From positions 62,001 through 126,000 of the forward strand of contig UQWD01000002.1 of the NCBI GenBank assembly GCA_900544555.1: 64,000 nucleotides of DNA. Direction: 5' to 3'. The notes beneath the pieces were generated by a model. That model worked only from the letters and a program-made list of their open reading frames with translations, had not been told where the DNA came from and made no database searches. Source of the stretch: an uncultured Eubacteriales bacterium. Lineage in GTDB: Bacteria > Bacillota > Clostridia > Christensenellales > CAG-138. Positions 44,815-53,331 of the stretch are shown piece by piece. The position numbers and the translations under genes are program-made. Within the stretch, counting starts at the first letter, position 1; every line of letters starts with the position of its first letter.

Positions 44815-45244
44815 CGCTCTCACCACCTACTGATTCAATTTCTCTCTTGGCGACCTTGCATTTAAGCGGAAGCTTATGCATTGCAAGGCGCAGCGCTTCC
44901 TTGGCCGTAGCCTCTTCCACGCCAGCTATCTCGAACATAACGCGGCCCGGCTTTACGACGGCTACCCAGTATTCCGGCGAGCCCTTACCGCTGCCCATTC
45001 GGGTCTCGGCCGGCTTCTCGGTAACGGGCTTATCCGGGAAGATCTTGATCCAAACGCGCCCTCCGCGTTTGATGTAACGCGTCATTGCGATACGAGCGGC
45101 TTCGATCTGGTTGCTGGTAACCCATGCCGGCTCCATGGCCACAAGGCCGTATTCGCCGTAATTGATTTTATTTCCGCGCTGGGCCGTGCCCTTCATACGG
45201 CCGCGGTGAACTCTTCTGCGTTTAACTCTCTTTGGCATCAACAT
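44804..45244 (-). CDS. rplP: 50S ribosomal protein L16
   Basis: 146 residues, near the A-site tRNA and evernimicin site. MLMPKRVKRRRVHRGRMKGT at the start and GSGKGSPEYWVAVVKPGRVM in the middle. AAGGAGG eight bases ahead of the ATG. Confidence 0.97.
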   Translation of the reverse strand: MLMPKRVKRRRVHRGRMKGTAQRGNKINYGEYGLVAMEPAWVTSNQIEAARIAMTRYIKRGGRVWIKIFPDKPVTEKPAETRMGSGKGSPEYWVAVVKPGRVMFEIAGVEEATAKEALRLAMHKLPLKCKVAKREIESVGGESDEG

Positions 45245-45257
45245 AGCACTTGCCTCC

Positions 45258-45902
45258 TTACGCCTTTCTGGCCCTCGTGAGCACTTCGCCCTTGTAGATC
45301 CACACCTTTACGCCGATACGGCCGTAGGTGGTATGCGCCTCCGTGAAACCGTACTCGATATCCGCGCGCATGGTCTGAAGGGGGATGGAACCGTCGTGAT
45401 ATCCTTCACTGCGGGCGATTTCCGCACCGCCGAGGCGGCCGGAGCATTTTATTTTTACGCCCTTGGCTCCGGCTTTCATAGCGCGGCCCATCGCCTGCTT
45501 CATGGCCCGGCGGAAGGATATGCGCTTTTCAAGCTGTGCGGCGATGCTTTCAGCCACGAGCTGCGCGTTTGAATCCGGGCTGCGTACCTCTAATATATTC
45601 ACGTTAACGGGTTTCCCTACGAGGCGGCTCACGTCCGCCTTGATGGCGTCCACTCCCACGCCGCCTTTTCCGATAAGCATGCCCGGCCGGGCGGTATGGA
45701 TGCTGACCGTAACTTTATTGGCGGCCCGCTCAATATCTATTTTGGAAACGCTTGCGCCGTAATGCACCCTTTTGAGGTGATCCCTTATCTTCTTATCCTC
45801 GATCAGGTAATCGGCGAATTCCTTCTTGGAGGCATACCAACGGGTATTCCAGTCTCTGATGACGCCAACGCGGAAGCCGTTCGGATTAACTTTTTGTCCC
45901 AT
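45258..45902 (-). CDS. rpsC: 30S ribosomal protein S3
   Basis: 214 residues, forms the mRNA entry site. KH domain (RPGMLIGKGGVGVDAIKADV; GXXG loop GKGG) and C-terminal domain (YHDGSIPLQTMRADIEYGFT) are complete; the variable acidic tail of other species is short here. Confidence 0.97.
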   Translation of the reverse strand: MGQKVNPNGFRVGVIRDWNTRWYASKKEFADYLIEDKKIRDHLKRVHYGASVSKIDIERAANKVTVSIHTARPGMLIGKGGVGVDAIKADVSRLVGKPVNVNILEVRSPDSNAQLVAESIAAQLEKRISFRRAMKQAMGRAMKAGAKGVKIKCSGRLGGAEIARSEGYHDGSIPLQTMRADIEYGFTEAHTTYGRIGVKVWIYKGEVLTRARKA

Positions 45903-45914
45903 ATCTTCTCCTCC

Positions 45915-46301
45915 TTACTTTGCCTGATCCAGGATTATTGTAATGTGGCTGGTGCGCTTGCGTATATGCGTCGCCCTGCCCTGCGCGCGGGGACGGTATC
46001 GTTTAAGCGTTGGGCCCTGGTTTGCGTAAACCTCGGCGACGTACAGGCCGTCGGCGGGGAGATTAGCGTTGTTCTCCGCATTGGCGACGGCGGATTTTAA
46101 GAGCTTGAGCACCGGCTCGCTGGCGGCTTTGGGCGTGAACCGCAAAATCGCCTCAGCCTCCGCCACGCTCTTTCCGCGTATGAGATCGATAACGATCTTA
46201 ACCTTGCGGGAGCTAATCCTGATGTACCGCGCTATCGCGTGCGGCCGTTTATCCGCGTTTTCGCGGCGCGCCGCGGTTTTTTCCTTCATTCTTGTTGCCA
46301 T
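45915..46301 (-). CDS. rplV: 50S ribosomal protein L22
   Basis: 128 residues. Tunnel-lining loop is GPTLKRYRPRAQGRATHIRK, the site of macrolide-resistance changes; it looks wild-type. N-terminal extension of about 18 residues (ATRMKEKTAARRENADKRPH). Confidence 0.97.
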   Translation of the reverse strand: MATRMKEKTAARRENADKRPHAIARYIRISSRKVKIVIDLIRGKSVAEAEAILRFTPKAASEPVLKLLKSAVANAENNANLPADGLYVAEVYANQGPTLKRYRPRAQGRATHIRKRTSHITIILDQAK

Positions 46302-46319
46302 AGTTCGCTCCTCCTTCTC

Positions 46320-46601
46320 TTATCTTCCGCCGGAGGACTTTTCAGAGCCCTTGTGGCCGCGGAAAGTGCGGGTGGGCGCAAACTCGCCCAGCTTATGGCC
46401 GACCATCTCCTCGGTGATATAAACCGGAACATGCTTTCTTCCGTCGTGTACGGCGATGGTGTGCCCGACCATATCGGGGAAGATGGTGGACGCGCGGGAC
46501 CATGTTTTAATAACGGTCTTTTTGCCGCTGGTATTCATATTCATGATGCGCTCAAGCAAGCGCTCACTGACAAAAGGGCCTTTTTTGATTGACCTGCTCA
46601 T
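46320..46601 (-). CDS. rpsS: 30S ribosomal protein S19
   Basis: 93 residues, 30S head. MSRSIKKGPFVSERLLERIM and GHTIAVHDGRKHVPVYITEE are canonical. Confidence 0.97.
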   Translation of the reverse strand: MSRSIKKGPFVSERLLERIMNMNTSGKKTVIKTWSRASTIFPDMVGHTIAVHDGRKHVPVYITEEMVGHKLGEFAPTRTFRGHKGSEKSSGGR

Positions 46602-46619
46602 GGTTTACTCCTTTCCCAA

Positions 46620-47453
<834 letters not shown>

Positions 47454-47464
47454 TGTATACCTCC

Positions 47465-47758
47465 TTACTGCACCATGCTGTCAAAGAATTCAATGCCCTT
47501 GGAATCCTTTTTCAGCTTGACATAGGCCTTTTTAACGGATGGGCGGCGGCCTTGCGTACGACCCTGCCGCTTCATCTTGCCCAGCGTATTGAGCGTATTC
47601 ACCTTGTCGACCTTGACGCCGAAAATCTCCTCAACCGCCTGCCTTATCTGTATTTTGTTCGCCCTTTTGTCAACCACGAAAGTATAGGTTCTTTCGGCCA
47701 GATGATCATAGCTTTTTTCAGTAAGCACGGGCTTAATAATAATATCGTGCGCGTTCAT
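47465..47758 (-). CDS. rplW: 50S ribosomal protein L23
   Basis: 97 residues, exit-tunnel docking site for trigger factor and SRP. DIIIKPVLTEKSYDHLAERT is typical. Its start touches the rplD stop (both use base 47758). Confidence 0.97.
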   Translation of the reverse strand: MNAHDIIIKPVLTEKSYDHLAERTYTFVVDKRANKIQIRQAVEEIFGVKVDKVNTLNTLGKMKRQGRTQGRRPSVKKAYVKLKKDSKGIEFFDSMVQ

Positions 47759-48378
47759 CAGCAGTACACCTCCTCGACCTTGGCGAGCGCATCCCTGGTC
47801 AGGATGAGCGTATCGTACTTTAAAATCTCATAAGCGTTGAGCGTGCCTACCAGCGTAGTTTTAACATTGGGTATATTGTGGGCGGCCCGCTCCACGGTTT
47901 CATTCTTCCCGGGAAGGACGATGAGCGCTTTTTTCACGTTGACGGCGTTGAGCGCCTTAATCATTTCCTTGGTTTTTGGGGCCGCGATATTCAATTCGTC
48001 AAATATAATGATTTCATTCGCGTTAACCTTACCCGACAAAGCGCTCTTCATGGCGATGCGCTTTACCTTTTTGTTCACGCTTTGGCGGTAATCCCTGGGC
48101 TTGGGCGCAAACACCACGCCGCCGTGCGTCCACTGCGGGGCGCGGATGGAACCCTGGCGCGCGCGGCCTGTACCCTTCTGTTTCCAGGGCTTGATGCCGC
48201 CGCCGCGAACCTCTGAGCGTGTCAGCGCGCTCTGCGTTCCCTGGCGCTGGTTTGCCAGATAAGCCTTCACAACCGAATGCAAGACCGCGCTGTTGACCTC
48301 CTGGCCAAACACGCCCTCGCTCAGTTCGATTTCGCCGATGCTTTCCCCGGCGATATTGTATAATGCAACCTTAGGCAT
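47758..48378 (-). CDS. rplD: 50S ribosomal protein L4
   Basis: 206 residues, early assembly protein with a long loop into the tunnel (RGGGIKPWKQKGTGRARQGS). In Gammaproteobacteria L4 also represses the S10 operon; whether it does so here is unknown. Confidence 0.97.
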   Translation of the reverse strand: MPKVALYNIAGESIGEIELSEGVFGQEVNSAVLHSVVKAYLANQRQGTQSALTRSEVRGGGIKPWKQKGTGRARQGSIRAPQWTHGGVVFAPKPRDYRQSVNKKVKRIAMKSALSGKVNANEIIIFDELNIAAPKTKEMIKALNAVNVKKALIVLPGKNETVERAAHNIPNVKTTLVGTLNAYEILKYDTLILTRDALAKVEEVYC

Positions 48379-48403
48379 TTTGCTTCCTCCTCTCCGATTC
48401 GGC

Positions 48404-49030
48404 TTACTTTACGGTGTTCCTGACCATGACAAGGCCGCCCTTGGCTCCGGGAACGGCGCCCTTGACAAGGAGCAGATTGCGGTCGGCGTCTACCCGAACC
48501 ACCTCAAGGTTCTGTATCGTTACGCGCTCCGAACCCATATGGCCGGGCAGATGCTTGGTCTTAAACACCTCGCCCGGGTACGTGCACGCGCCCATTGAAC
48601 CGGCGACCCTGTAAGAGTGCGAACCGTGCGTTTTCCTTCCCCGCGCCTGGTTCCAGCGCTTAATAGTGCCCTGGAAACCCTTGCCCTTGCTCACGCCGGT
48701 TACGTCCACGCGATCCCCGGGAACAAACGCATCCGCCTTTATCGCCTGGCCTACCTCGTAAGAGGAGGCGTTATCCAGCTTAAACTCCCTAAGGTACCGG
48801 TGCGCGCCCAGGCCCGCTTTCTTTAAATGGCCAAGTTCAGGCTTGTTTAACAGCCTTTCCCGTATTTCAGAGAAAGCCACCTGAACGGCGTCATAGCCGT
48901 CGTGCTCAACGGTCTTTTTCTGAACAACGGGGCAGGGCCCGGCCAAAACCACAGTAACCGGAATCATGGTTCCGTCTTCTCTGAACATCTGGGTCATTCC
49001 GACCTTTTTGCCCAAAATCGCTTTTTTCAT
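48404..49030 (-). CDS. rplC: 50S ribosomal protein L3
   Basis: 208 residues, binds near the start of 23S rRNA folding. MKKAILGKKVGMTQMFREDG, and GVSKGKGFQGTIKRWNQARG. The start at 49030 is fixed by AGGTGG seven bases upstream; 12 further codons upstream have no support. Confidence 0.97.
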   Translation of the reverse strand: MKKAILGKKVGMTQMFREDGTMIPVTVVLAGPCPVVQKKTVEHDGYDAVQVAFSEIRERLLNKPELGHLKKAGLGAHRYLREFKLDNASSYEVGQAIKADAFVPGDRVDVTGVSKGKGFQGTIKRWNQARGRKTHGSHSYRVAGSMGACTYPGEVFKTKHLPGHMGSERVTIQNLEVVRVDADRNLLLVKGAVPGAKGGLVMVRNTVK

Positions 49031-49049
49031 ATTAAATCCACCTCCGTTA

Positions 49050-49358
49050 TCACAGCTTGATCTCAATGTCCACTCCGGCGGGGAGATCGAGCTTCATCAG
49101 CGCGTCCACGGTCTTCGCCGAGGGCTGAAGGATATCGATCAGGCGTTTGTGGGTCCGCATTTCGAACTGTTCTCTGGAATCCTTGTACTTATGGGGCGAA
49201 CGGAGTATGGTGACAATCTCCTTCTCCGTCGGCAGGGGGATGGGGCCTGATACGCGGGCTCCCGTCCTTTTGGCCGTTTCAACAATCTTTTCAGAACTCT
49301 GGTCGATAAGAATGTGTTCATAGGCCTTGAGCTTAATTCGGATCTTCTGGTTTGCCAT
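49050..49358 (-). CDS. rpsJ: 30S ribosomal protein S10
   Basis: 102 residues, first gene of the superoperon; also the NusE subunit of antitermination complexes. MANQKIRIKLKAYEHILIDQ and RTHKRLIDILQPSAKTVDAL are canonical. The start at 49358 has AGGAGG ten bases upstream. Confidence 0.98.
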   Translation of the reverse strand: MANQKIRIKLKAYEHILIDQSSEKIVETAKRTGARVSGPIPLPTEKEIVTILRSPHKYKDSREQFEMRTHKRLIDILQPSAKTVDALMKLDLPAGVDIEIKL

Positions 49359-49766
49359 GTTATTTCGTCCTCCTTTTTGTATCGGGCTGTACACTTGGCC
49401 GTGTGTTTCCTTATTTAAAGAAACGGCCGGGCGCGTGCCCGTTGCCCTGTCGTGGGCCGTCCGCTGGAATTACCCGGATGGCAGAGCCGGCAACCTCCCG
49501 CGGAACGCCGCGCGGCAACATGCTATTGCATGAATGTCCCATTTGCGCAGCATGGATTATAATACAGTAAAAAAAGCTGCATTGCAAGGCTTTTTTTATA
49601 AAAAATATAATAAAGTGGATTAAATTTATCTTCAATCAACGCGCCCGTGCGTTTCCAACGTGTTTTTCAGGGTTTGAGGCGTTTTTTTCAGCGCAGTTCC
49701 ATTCCTGGGCGCTCCTGTGAAATATAAAGTATACGAGCTGAGCGTTTAGGCGCGGCGCGCCCGCCT
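49359..49766. other. Leader and promoter region of the S10 superoperon
   Basis: About 200 bases separate the promoter (49559-49587) from rpsJ. The leader is GC-rich and can fold: GTTGCC (49441-49446) is complementary to GGCAAC at 49489-49494 and again at 49514-49519, and GGCC/GGCC with GTTTC/GAAAC form a hairpin near 49397-49428. Alternative pairing of one GTTGCC with two GGCAAC copies would suit regulation. No gene is seen; the left part up to the cyclo-ligase gene is empty. Confidence 0.5.
49559..49587 (-). promoter_or_regulatory. Promoter of the S10-spc-alpha superoperon
   Basis: On the minus strand TTGCAA (49582-49587), 17 bases, TATTAT (49559-49564); TATAAT (49556-49561) overlaps and is an alternative -10 with 20-base spacing. 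A run of T lies between. Confidence 0.6.
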
Positions 49767-50384
49767 CTAAACGCTGATTTCATTTATGCGATGCGGATCT
49801 GCGTAGCGAAACGACGGCGCGTTGAACACCCCGTTTTCACATATCACCATATCCATGATTAAATCGTGCGGCTCCACAGGTATATCGTCCCTTATCATCT
49901 TCCCGCGGCACAGCATCGCCTTGATGCAATTTGTTTTGATTAAATATCTATCGTAAAACCCGCCCCCAAAGCCTATCCTTTCACCCTTGATCCCGCCAGC
50001 AAGGCAGGGGATGAGCGCCAAATCGATTTCCTCAGCGCGCAGTTCCGAATTCCCGGCGGGAGGCTCCAATATGCCGTAGGCGCCCGGCCTGAGCTCCCCG
50101 GCCGAACGGATTATTTTAGCCTGCATTTCACCCTTCCCGACACAGAGCGGAACGGCCACGGTTTTGCCTTCACATAGCGCGCTTTCAATTATGGGCATGG
50201 TATTGATTTCACGCGCCGTACCAACATAACAAAAGATACAGCGCGCGCGCCGGTAAGCAGGAAGATTAAAAACAGCCTCGCGTATCGCGGCGTCGGCCCA
50301 ACGGCAATAATCCGCGTCCATCGCAGCGGCGATGCGAAGCGCTTCCCGGCGCACGGCTTTTTTCAGCATACAAATCTCTTCCAT
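49767..50384 (-). CDS. 5-formyltetrahydrofolate cyclo-ligase
   Basis: A 205-residue (200 if the ATG at 50369 is used) ATP-dependent enzyme that converts 5-formyl-THF to 5,10-methenyl-THF. Family blocks are FCYVGTAREINTMPII, VPLCVGKGEMQA, GAYGILEPPAG and the Mg/ATP site IPCLAGGIKGERIGFGGGFYDRYL. The two possible starts have AGGA and GGAAGAG upstream. A perfect 19-bp tandem duplication lies immediately ahead of the first start and contains the AGGA. It ends the folate operon. Confidence 0.95.
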   Translation of the reverse strand: MEEICMLKKAVRREALRIAAAMDADYCRWADAAIREAVFNLPAYRRARCIFCYVGTAREINTMPIIESALCEGKTVAVPLCVGKGEMQAKIIRSAGELRPGAYGILEPPAGNSELRAEEIDLALIPCLAGGIKGERIGFGGGFYDRYLIKTNCIKAMLCRGKMIRDDIPVEPHDLIMDMVICENGVFNAPSFRYADPHRINEISV

Positions 50385-50422
50385 TATAATATCCTGCTTC
50401 CGCTATAATATCCTGCTTCCGC
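50385..50422. repeat. Perfect 19-bp tandem duplication at a ribosome binding site
   Basis: TATAATATCCTGCTTCCGC occurs at 50385-50403 and immediately again at 50404-50422. On the minus strand each copy reads GCGGAAGCAGGATATTATA, so the ribosome-binding purines of the cyclo-ligase gene are duplicated. Confidence 0.95.
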
Positions 50423-50432
50423 ACTTCCCAAC

Positions 50433-51299
50433 TTACCGCTCACTCATGATACCATTTAGGCGCTCGGCGGCCAGCGTAACGTTGTGAGCAAGCACCGAGG
50501 TTGTAACCGCCCCTACGCCGCCGGGGACCGGGGTAATCGCGCCGGCAACGGCGACCGCGCTTTCAAAATCCACGTCGCCGCTCAAGCTTCCGTCCGCGGC
50601 CACGTTGATGCCCACATCGATAACCGTCTGGCCCGGGCGAAGGTGCTCGGCGCTGACGACGCCGGCTTTTCCCGCCGCGGCTATGAGGATATCCGCCCCG
50701 CGGCACACGGCGGCGAGATCCCGAGTTTTGGTATGGCATACGGTAACGGTCGCGTTGCGCTTTAACAGCATCATGGCGACCGGTTTCCCGATAACGGCGC
50801 TTCGGCCGATCACAACCGCTGACTTCCCGGCCGGATCAACCCCGTAATAATCCAGCAACTCCATACAAGCCTGGGCCGTACAGGGGGCAAACCCGCGTTC
50901 AACGCCGAGGAAAACGCCGGCCATCGAACCATGCGTCATTCCATCGACGTCCTTATCCGGGGAGAGCGCGCTCATCACCGCGTTCTCGTCAAAACCGCGG
51001 GGCAGCGGGCGGAAAAGCAGCGCGCCGTGTATGGAGGCGTCCTGATTCACTCGGTTGATCTGAGCCATCAGCTTCTCCTGCGAATCATCCTCCCTGAGCG
51101 TTACCGCCTCAGCTTCCACTCCGGTTTTCGCTAAGCGCCTCATCGCATTGCGCTCATAAGCCGCGTCGTCCGGCCTATCTCCAACGCGGATTATTAAAAG
51201 TTTCGGGGTTATTCCCCGTGCCCTTAGCGCATCCGCGCGCGCGGATGCGCGTTTGCTTACAACCGCCGCGACCGGCGCGCCCCTTAAAATATCAGCCAT
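50433..51299 (-). CDS. folD: Methylene-THF dehydrogenase / methenyl-THF cyclohydrolase
   Basis: A 288-residue bifunctional enzyme that interconverts 5,10-methylene-, methenyl- and 10-formyl-THF with NADP. Catalytic Tyr/Lys region is near AAYERNAMRRLAKTGVEAEA (the Lys is somewhat variable there), the substrate loop PLPRGFDENAVMSALSPDKD is typical, and the Rossmann part contains SAVVIGRSAVIGKPVAMMLL and TVCHTKTRDL. The C-terminus VPGGVGAVTTSVLAHNVTLA is canonical. It lies between folC and the cyclo-ligase gene. Confidence 0.96.
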   Translation of the reverse strand: MADILRGAPVAAVVSKRASARADALRARGITPKLLIIRVGDRPDDAAYERNAMRRLAKTGVEAEAVTLREDDSQEKLMAQINRVNQDASIHGALLFRPLPRGFDENAVMSALSPDKDVDGMTHGSMAGVFLGVERGFAPCTAQACMELLDYYGVDPAGKSAVVIGRSAVIGKPVAMMLLKRNATVTVCHTKTRDLAAVCRGADILIAAAGKAGVVSAEHLRPGQTVIDVGINVAADGSLSGDVDFESAVAVAGAITPVPGGVGAVTTSVLAHNVTLAAERLNGIMSER

Positions 51300-51325
51300 T
51301 TTTCATCTCCACAGCACTGTTATAA

Positions 51326-52594
51326 TCATTCGGCGCCAAAATACCGCCTGATATCCCCGGACATATAAAGCGACCCGAGCGCGCACACGACCCCGTCCGG
51401 CCCCGCCTTGCGCACAGCGAGTTTAACGCCTTCCTCCGCCGAATCCGCGGCGACGGCGGGCGCTCCCGCCGCTTGTATCAGCCCTGCAAGCTCTTTTGCC
51501 GGCATTGCCCGGTAAAAATCAGGACGAACCGCAATGAATTCCGAAGCCAGCGGCAAAATCGGCGGCAACATCCCTTTTATATCCTTATCCGCCATCACCC
51601 CGATAACGAAAGTCACGGGCTTTCCTGGGAAATAGCGCCGCAAGCTCTCCGCCGTTGCGTTAACGCCATGCGGGTTATGTCCGCCGTCCACAATCACAAT
51701 CGGGCGGCGCCCGACCACCTCGAACCGCGCCGGCCAGAACGCGCGGGCAAGGCCGCGCTTAATCGCGCCCTCATCAATGTTCCAACCCTTTTCGACCAGC
51801 ACCTCGGCCGTTTTTATGGCTACTGCCGCGTTTTTTAGCTGATAAGCGCCAATAAGAGGTATGCGCAGCCCAATATGGCTTCCATAGTCAAAAGTCTGCC
51901 CATCCAAATCGTACCTCGTCAGCCTAAGCGCGCTAAAATCCGGCTTGTGCAGCCTGCCCCCGTGCGTTTGCGCCGCGCTCTCGAAAACGGCTTCCGCATC
52001 GGTGTTCTCGCCGTATATCACCACATCCCCGCCCCGCTTGATAATACCGGCTTTAGCCTTTGCTATCTCATTCATGCTGCCGCCCAGCTGCTTGGTATGG
52101 TCAAAGCCCATCGCCGTAATCACGGCGGCCTCCGGCGTTGATATAATATTCGTGGAATCCCGCTCCCCGCCGAGGCCAACCTCCAGTACTACGATATCGC
52201 ACGCCTTAAGCTTATAGTACATAAAAGCGACGGCCGTTATCATTTCAAACTCCGTGGGCGGGTCTTCCATCCCCTCGGCTATTGGCCGGAGCATGGTGGT
52301 TATACGAGCCAGCTCCTCGTCCGCAATCGGCTCGTTATTCAACTGTATCCGCTCGTTAAACCGGTTGACGAACGGGGATATGAATAGGCCCGTCCGGTAT
52401 CCCGCCTCGCACAATACGCTTGAGAGCATGGCGCAGGTTGAGCCCTTTCCGTTCGTTCCGGCGACATGCACAAACTTCAGTCCATCCTGAGGCTCGCCCG
52501 CCAGCCTGAGCAGCTCGCGGATACGCTCCAGGCCCGGCCTGCTGCCGCTCCAGGAAACCTTGTGGATATATTGAAGCGTTTCTTCGTAATTCAT
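51326..52594 (-). CDS. folC: Dihydrofolate synthase / folylpolyglutamate synthase
   Basis: A 422-residue Mur-ligase-type enzyme that adds glutamate to folates, trapping them in the cell. ATP loop GTNGKGSTCAML near residue 49, omega loop and central domain FDHTKQLGGSMNEIAKAKAG, and the C-terminal IVDGGHNPHGVNATAESLRR. The ATG at 52594 with AGGTG six bases upstream is preferred over GTG at 52603. It follows folT by nine bases, so imported folate would be modified at once. Confidence 0.96.
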   Translation of the reverse strand: MNYEETLQYIHKVSWSGSRPGLERIRELLRLAGEPQDGLKFVHVAGTNGKGSTCAMLSSVLCEAGYRTGLFISPFVNRFNERIQLNNEPIADEELARITTMLRPIAEGMEDPPTEFEMITAVAFMYYKLKACDIVVLEVGLGGERDSTNIISTPEAAVITAMGFDHTKQLGGSMNEIAKAKAGIIKRGGDVVIYGENTDAEAVFESAAQTHGGRLHKPDFSALRLTRYDLDGQTFDYGSHIGLRIPLIGAYQLKNAAVAIKTAEVLVEKGWNIDEGAIKRGLARAFWPARFEVVGRRPIVIVDGGHNPHGVNATAESLRRYFPGKPVTFVIGVMADKDIKGMLPPILPLASEFIAVRPDFYRAMPAKELAGLIQAAGAPAVAADSAEEGVKLAVRKAGPDGVVCALGSLYMSGDIRRYFGAE

Positions 52595-52603
52595 ATCACG
52601 CAC

Positions 52604-53128
52604 CTAGCCCGCCAGATATTTGGGCTTTATTCCAACACGTCTAAAAACAATAAACAGAACCGTAGCGTCCACCGCGGCCATGCCAAGCGCCATTGGAGCG
52701 CGTATTATGAAAAGCTCCCAGAAAGCGCCGCCCCCGTTGATGACGGTGATGCAGAACGTCGTCCAGAACATGTTAGAAACGATATAACACACAAGCGTCA
52801 TAATACCTACGCGGGGCCAGCTGATTTTTTGGAGCAGCATTTTTTTAAAGAACCAGGGCATAACGCCCATAAGAATCGGCGAAATAGTGAAGATGGGCAT
52901 GTAAGCGCCTTGTATAGGGAAAAGCACCGTACCGAGAAAATCCGACGCGAACCCGATAACGGCCCCGGCAAGGGGGCCGAACCAAACGCCGGACAGCAAT
53001 ATGGGGATATTGCCTAACGTAAAGCGCAGGCTTGTGCCGATTGGAAGGACAAGCAAGCGGGTGAAGACAATGCTCAGGGCGACGAACACGCCCATGAGCG
53101 CTAAAGAAGCGATATTCCGTTTATTCAT
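52604..53128 (-). CDS. folT: ECF transporter substrate-binding S component for folate
   Basis: A 174-residue membrane protein with about six helices, the S component that binds folate and docks onto a shared energy-coupling module (EcfA, EcfA', EcfT encoded elsewhere). Family marks are LRFTLGNIPILLSGVWFGPL and ASDFLGTVLFPIQGAYMPIF. The start at 53128 is set by GAGGAGGAGG; nine extra residues upstream are not credible. A tetrahydrofolate riboswitch and an anti-ribosome-site hairpin precede it, which supports the folate specificity. Confidence 0.95.
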   Translation of the reverse strand: MNKRNIASLALMGVFVALSIVFTRLLVLPIGTSLRFTLGNIPILLSGVWFGPLAGAVIGFASDFLGTVLFPIQGAYMPIFTISPILMGVMPWFFKKMLLQKISWPRVGIMTLVCYIVSNMFWTTFCITVINGGGAFWELFIIRAPMALGMAAVDATVLFIVFRRVGIKPKYLAG

Positions 53129-53135
53129 TTTTCCT

Positions 53136-53168
53136 CCTCCTCTCCCGTATACCACACTAAAGAGGAGG
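53136..53168 (-). promoter_or_regulatory. Hairpin that hides the folT ribosome binding site
   Basis: In the minus-strand RNA CCUCCUCU (from 53168-53161) is a perfect complement of AGAGGAGG (53143-53136), the folT ribosome binding site, with a 17-base loop. When the hairpin forms, ribosome entry would be blocked. It lies directly between the THF riboswitch and the start codon, and no T-run terminator is present, so control is probably at translation. Confidence 0.75.
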
Positions 53169-53187
53169 TTCCAAGACTCTCTTCAAT

Positions 53188-53292
53188 GGGGTAGCGGATG
53201 CAGCGCCTTACCGCAACCCGCATCCTGTGCGGGTTTTCGTGCAAGGGCAACTTCCCATCCCCTGCCACTTAACGCGCGGCGCCTACTCTACC
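53188..53292 (-). promoter_or_regulatory. Tetrahydrofolate (THF) riboswitch
   Basis: The minus-strand sequence carries the conserved blocks of the THF aptamer in order: GGTAGAGTAGG, CGCGTTAAGTG, GGGATGGGA with GTTGCC, ACGAA, CGC/GCGG segments, then GGCGCTGCATCCGCTACC. The two ends pair (GGTAG with CTACC). I compared these blocks from memory with the known aptamer from Eubacterium-type folT leaders, and the agreement is close. Reduced folate would bind it and turn down folT and the downstream folC, folD and cyclo-ligase genes. Confidence 0.92.
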
Positions 53293-53331
53293 ATGATGTT
53301 TTTCGTCCGTTTTTGCCGTACGGCGTTCCCA

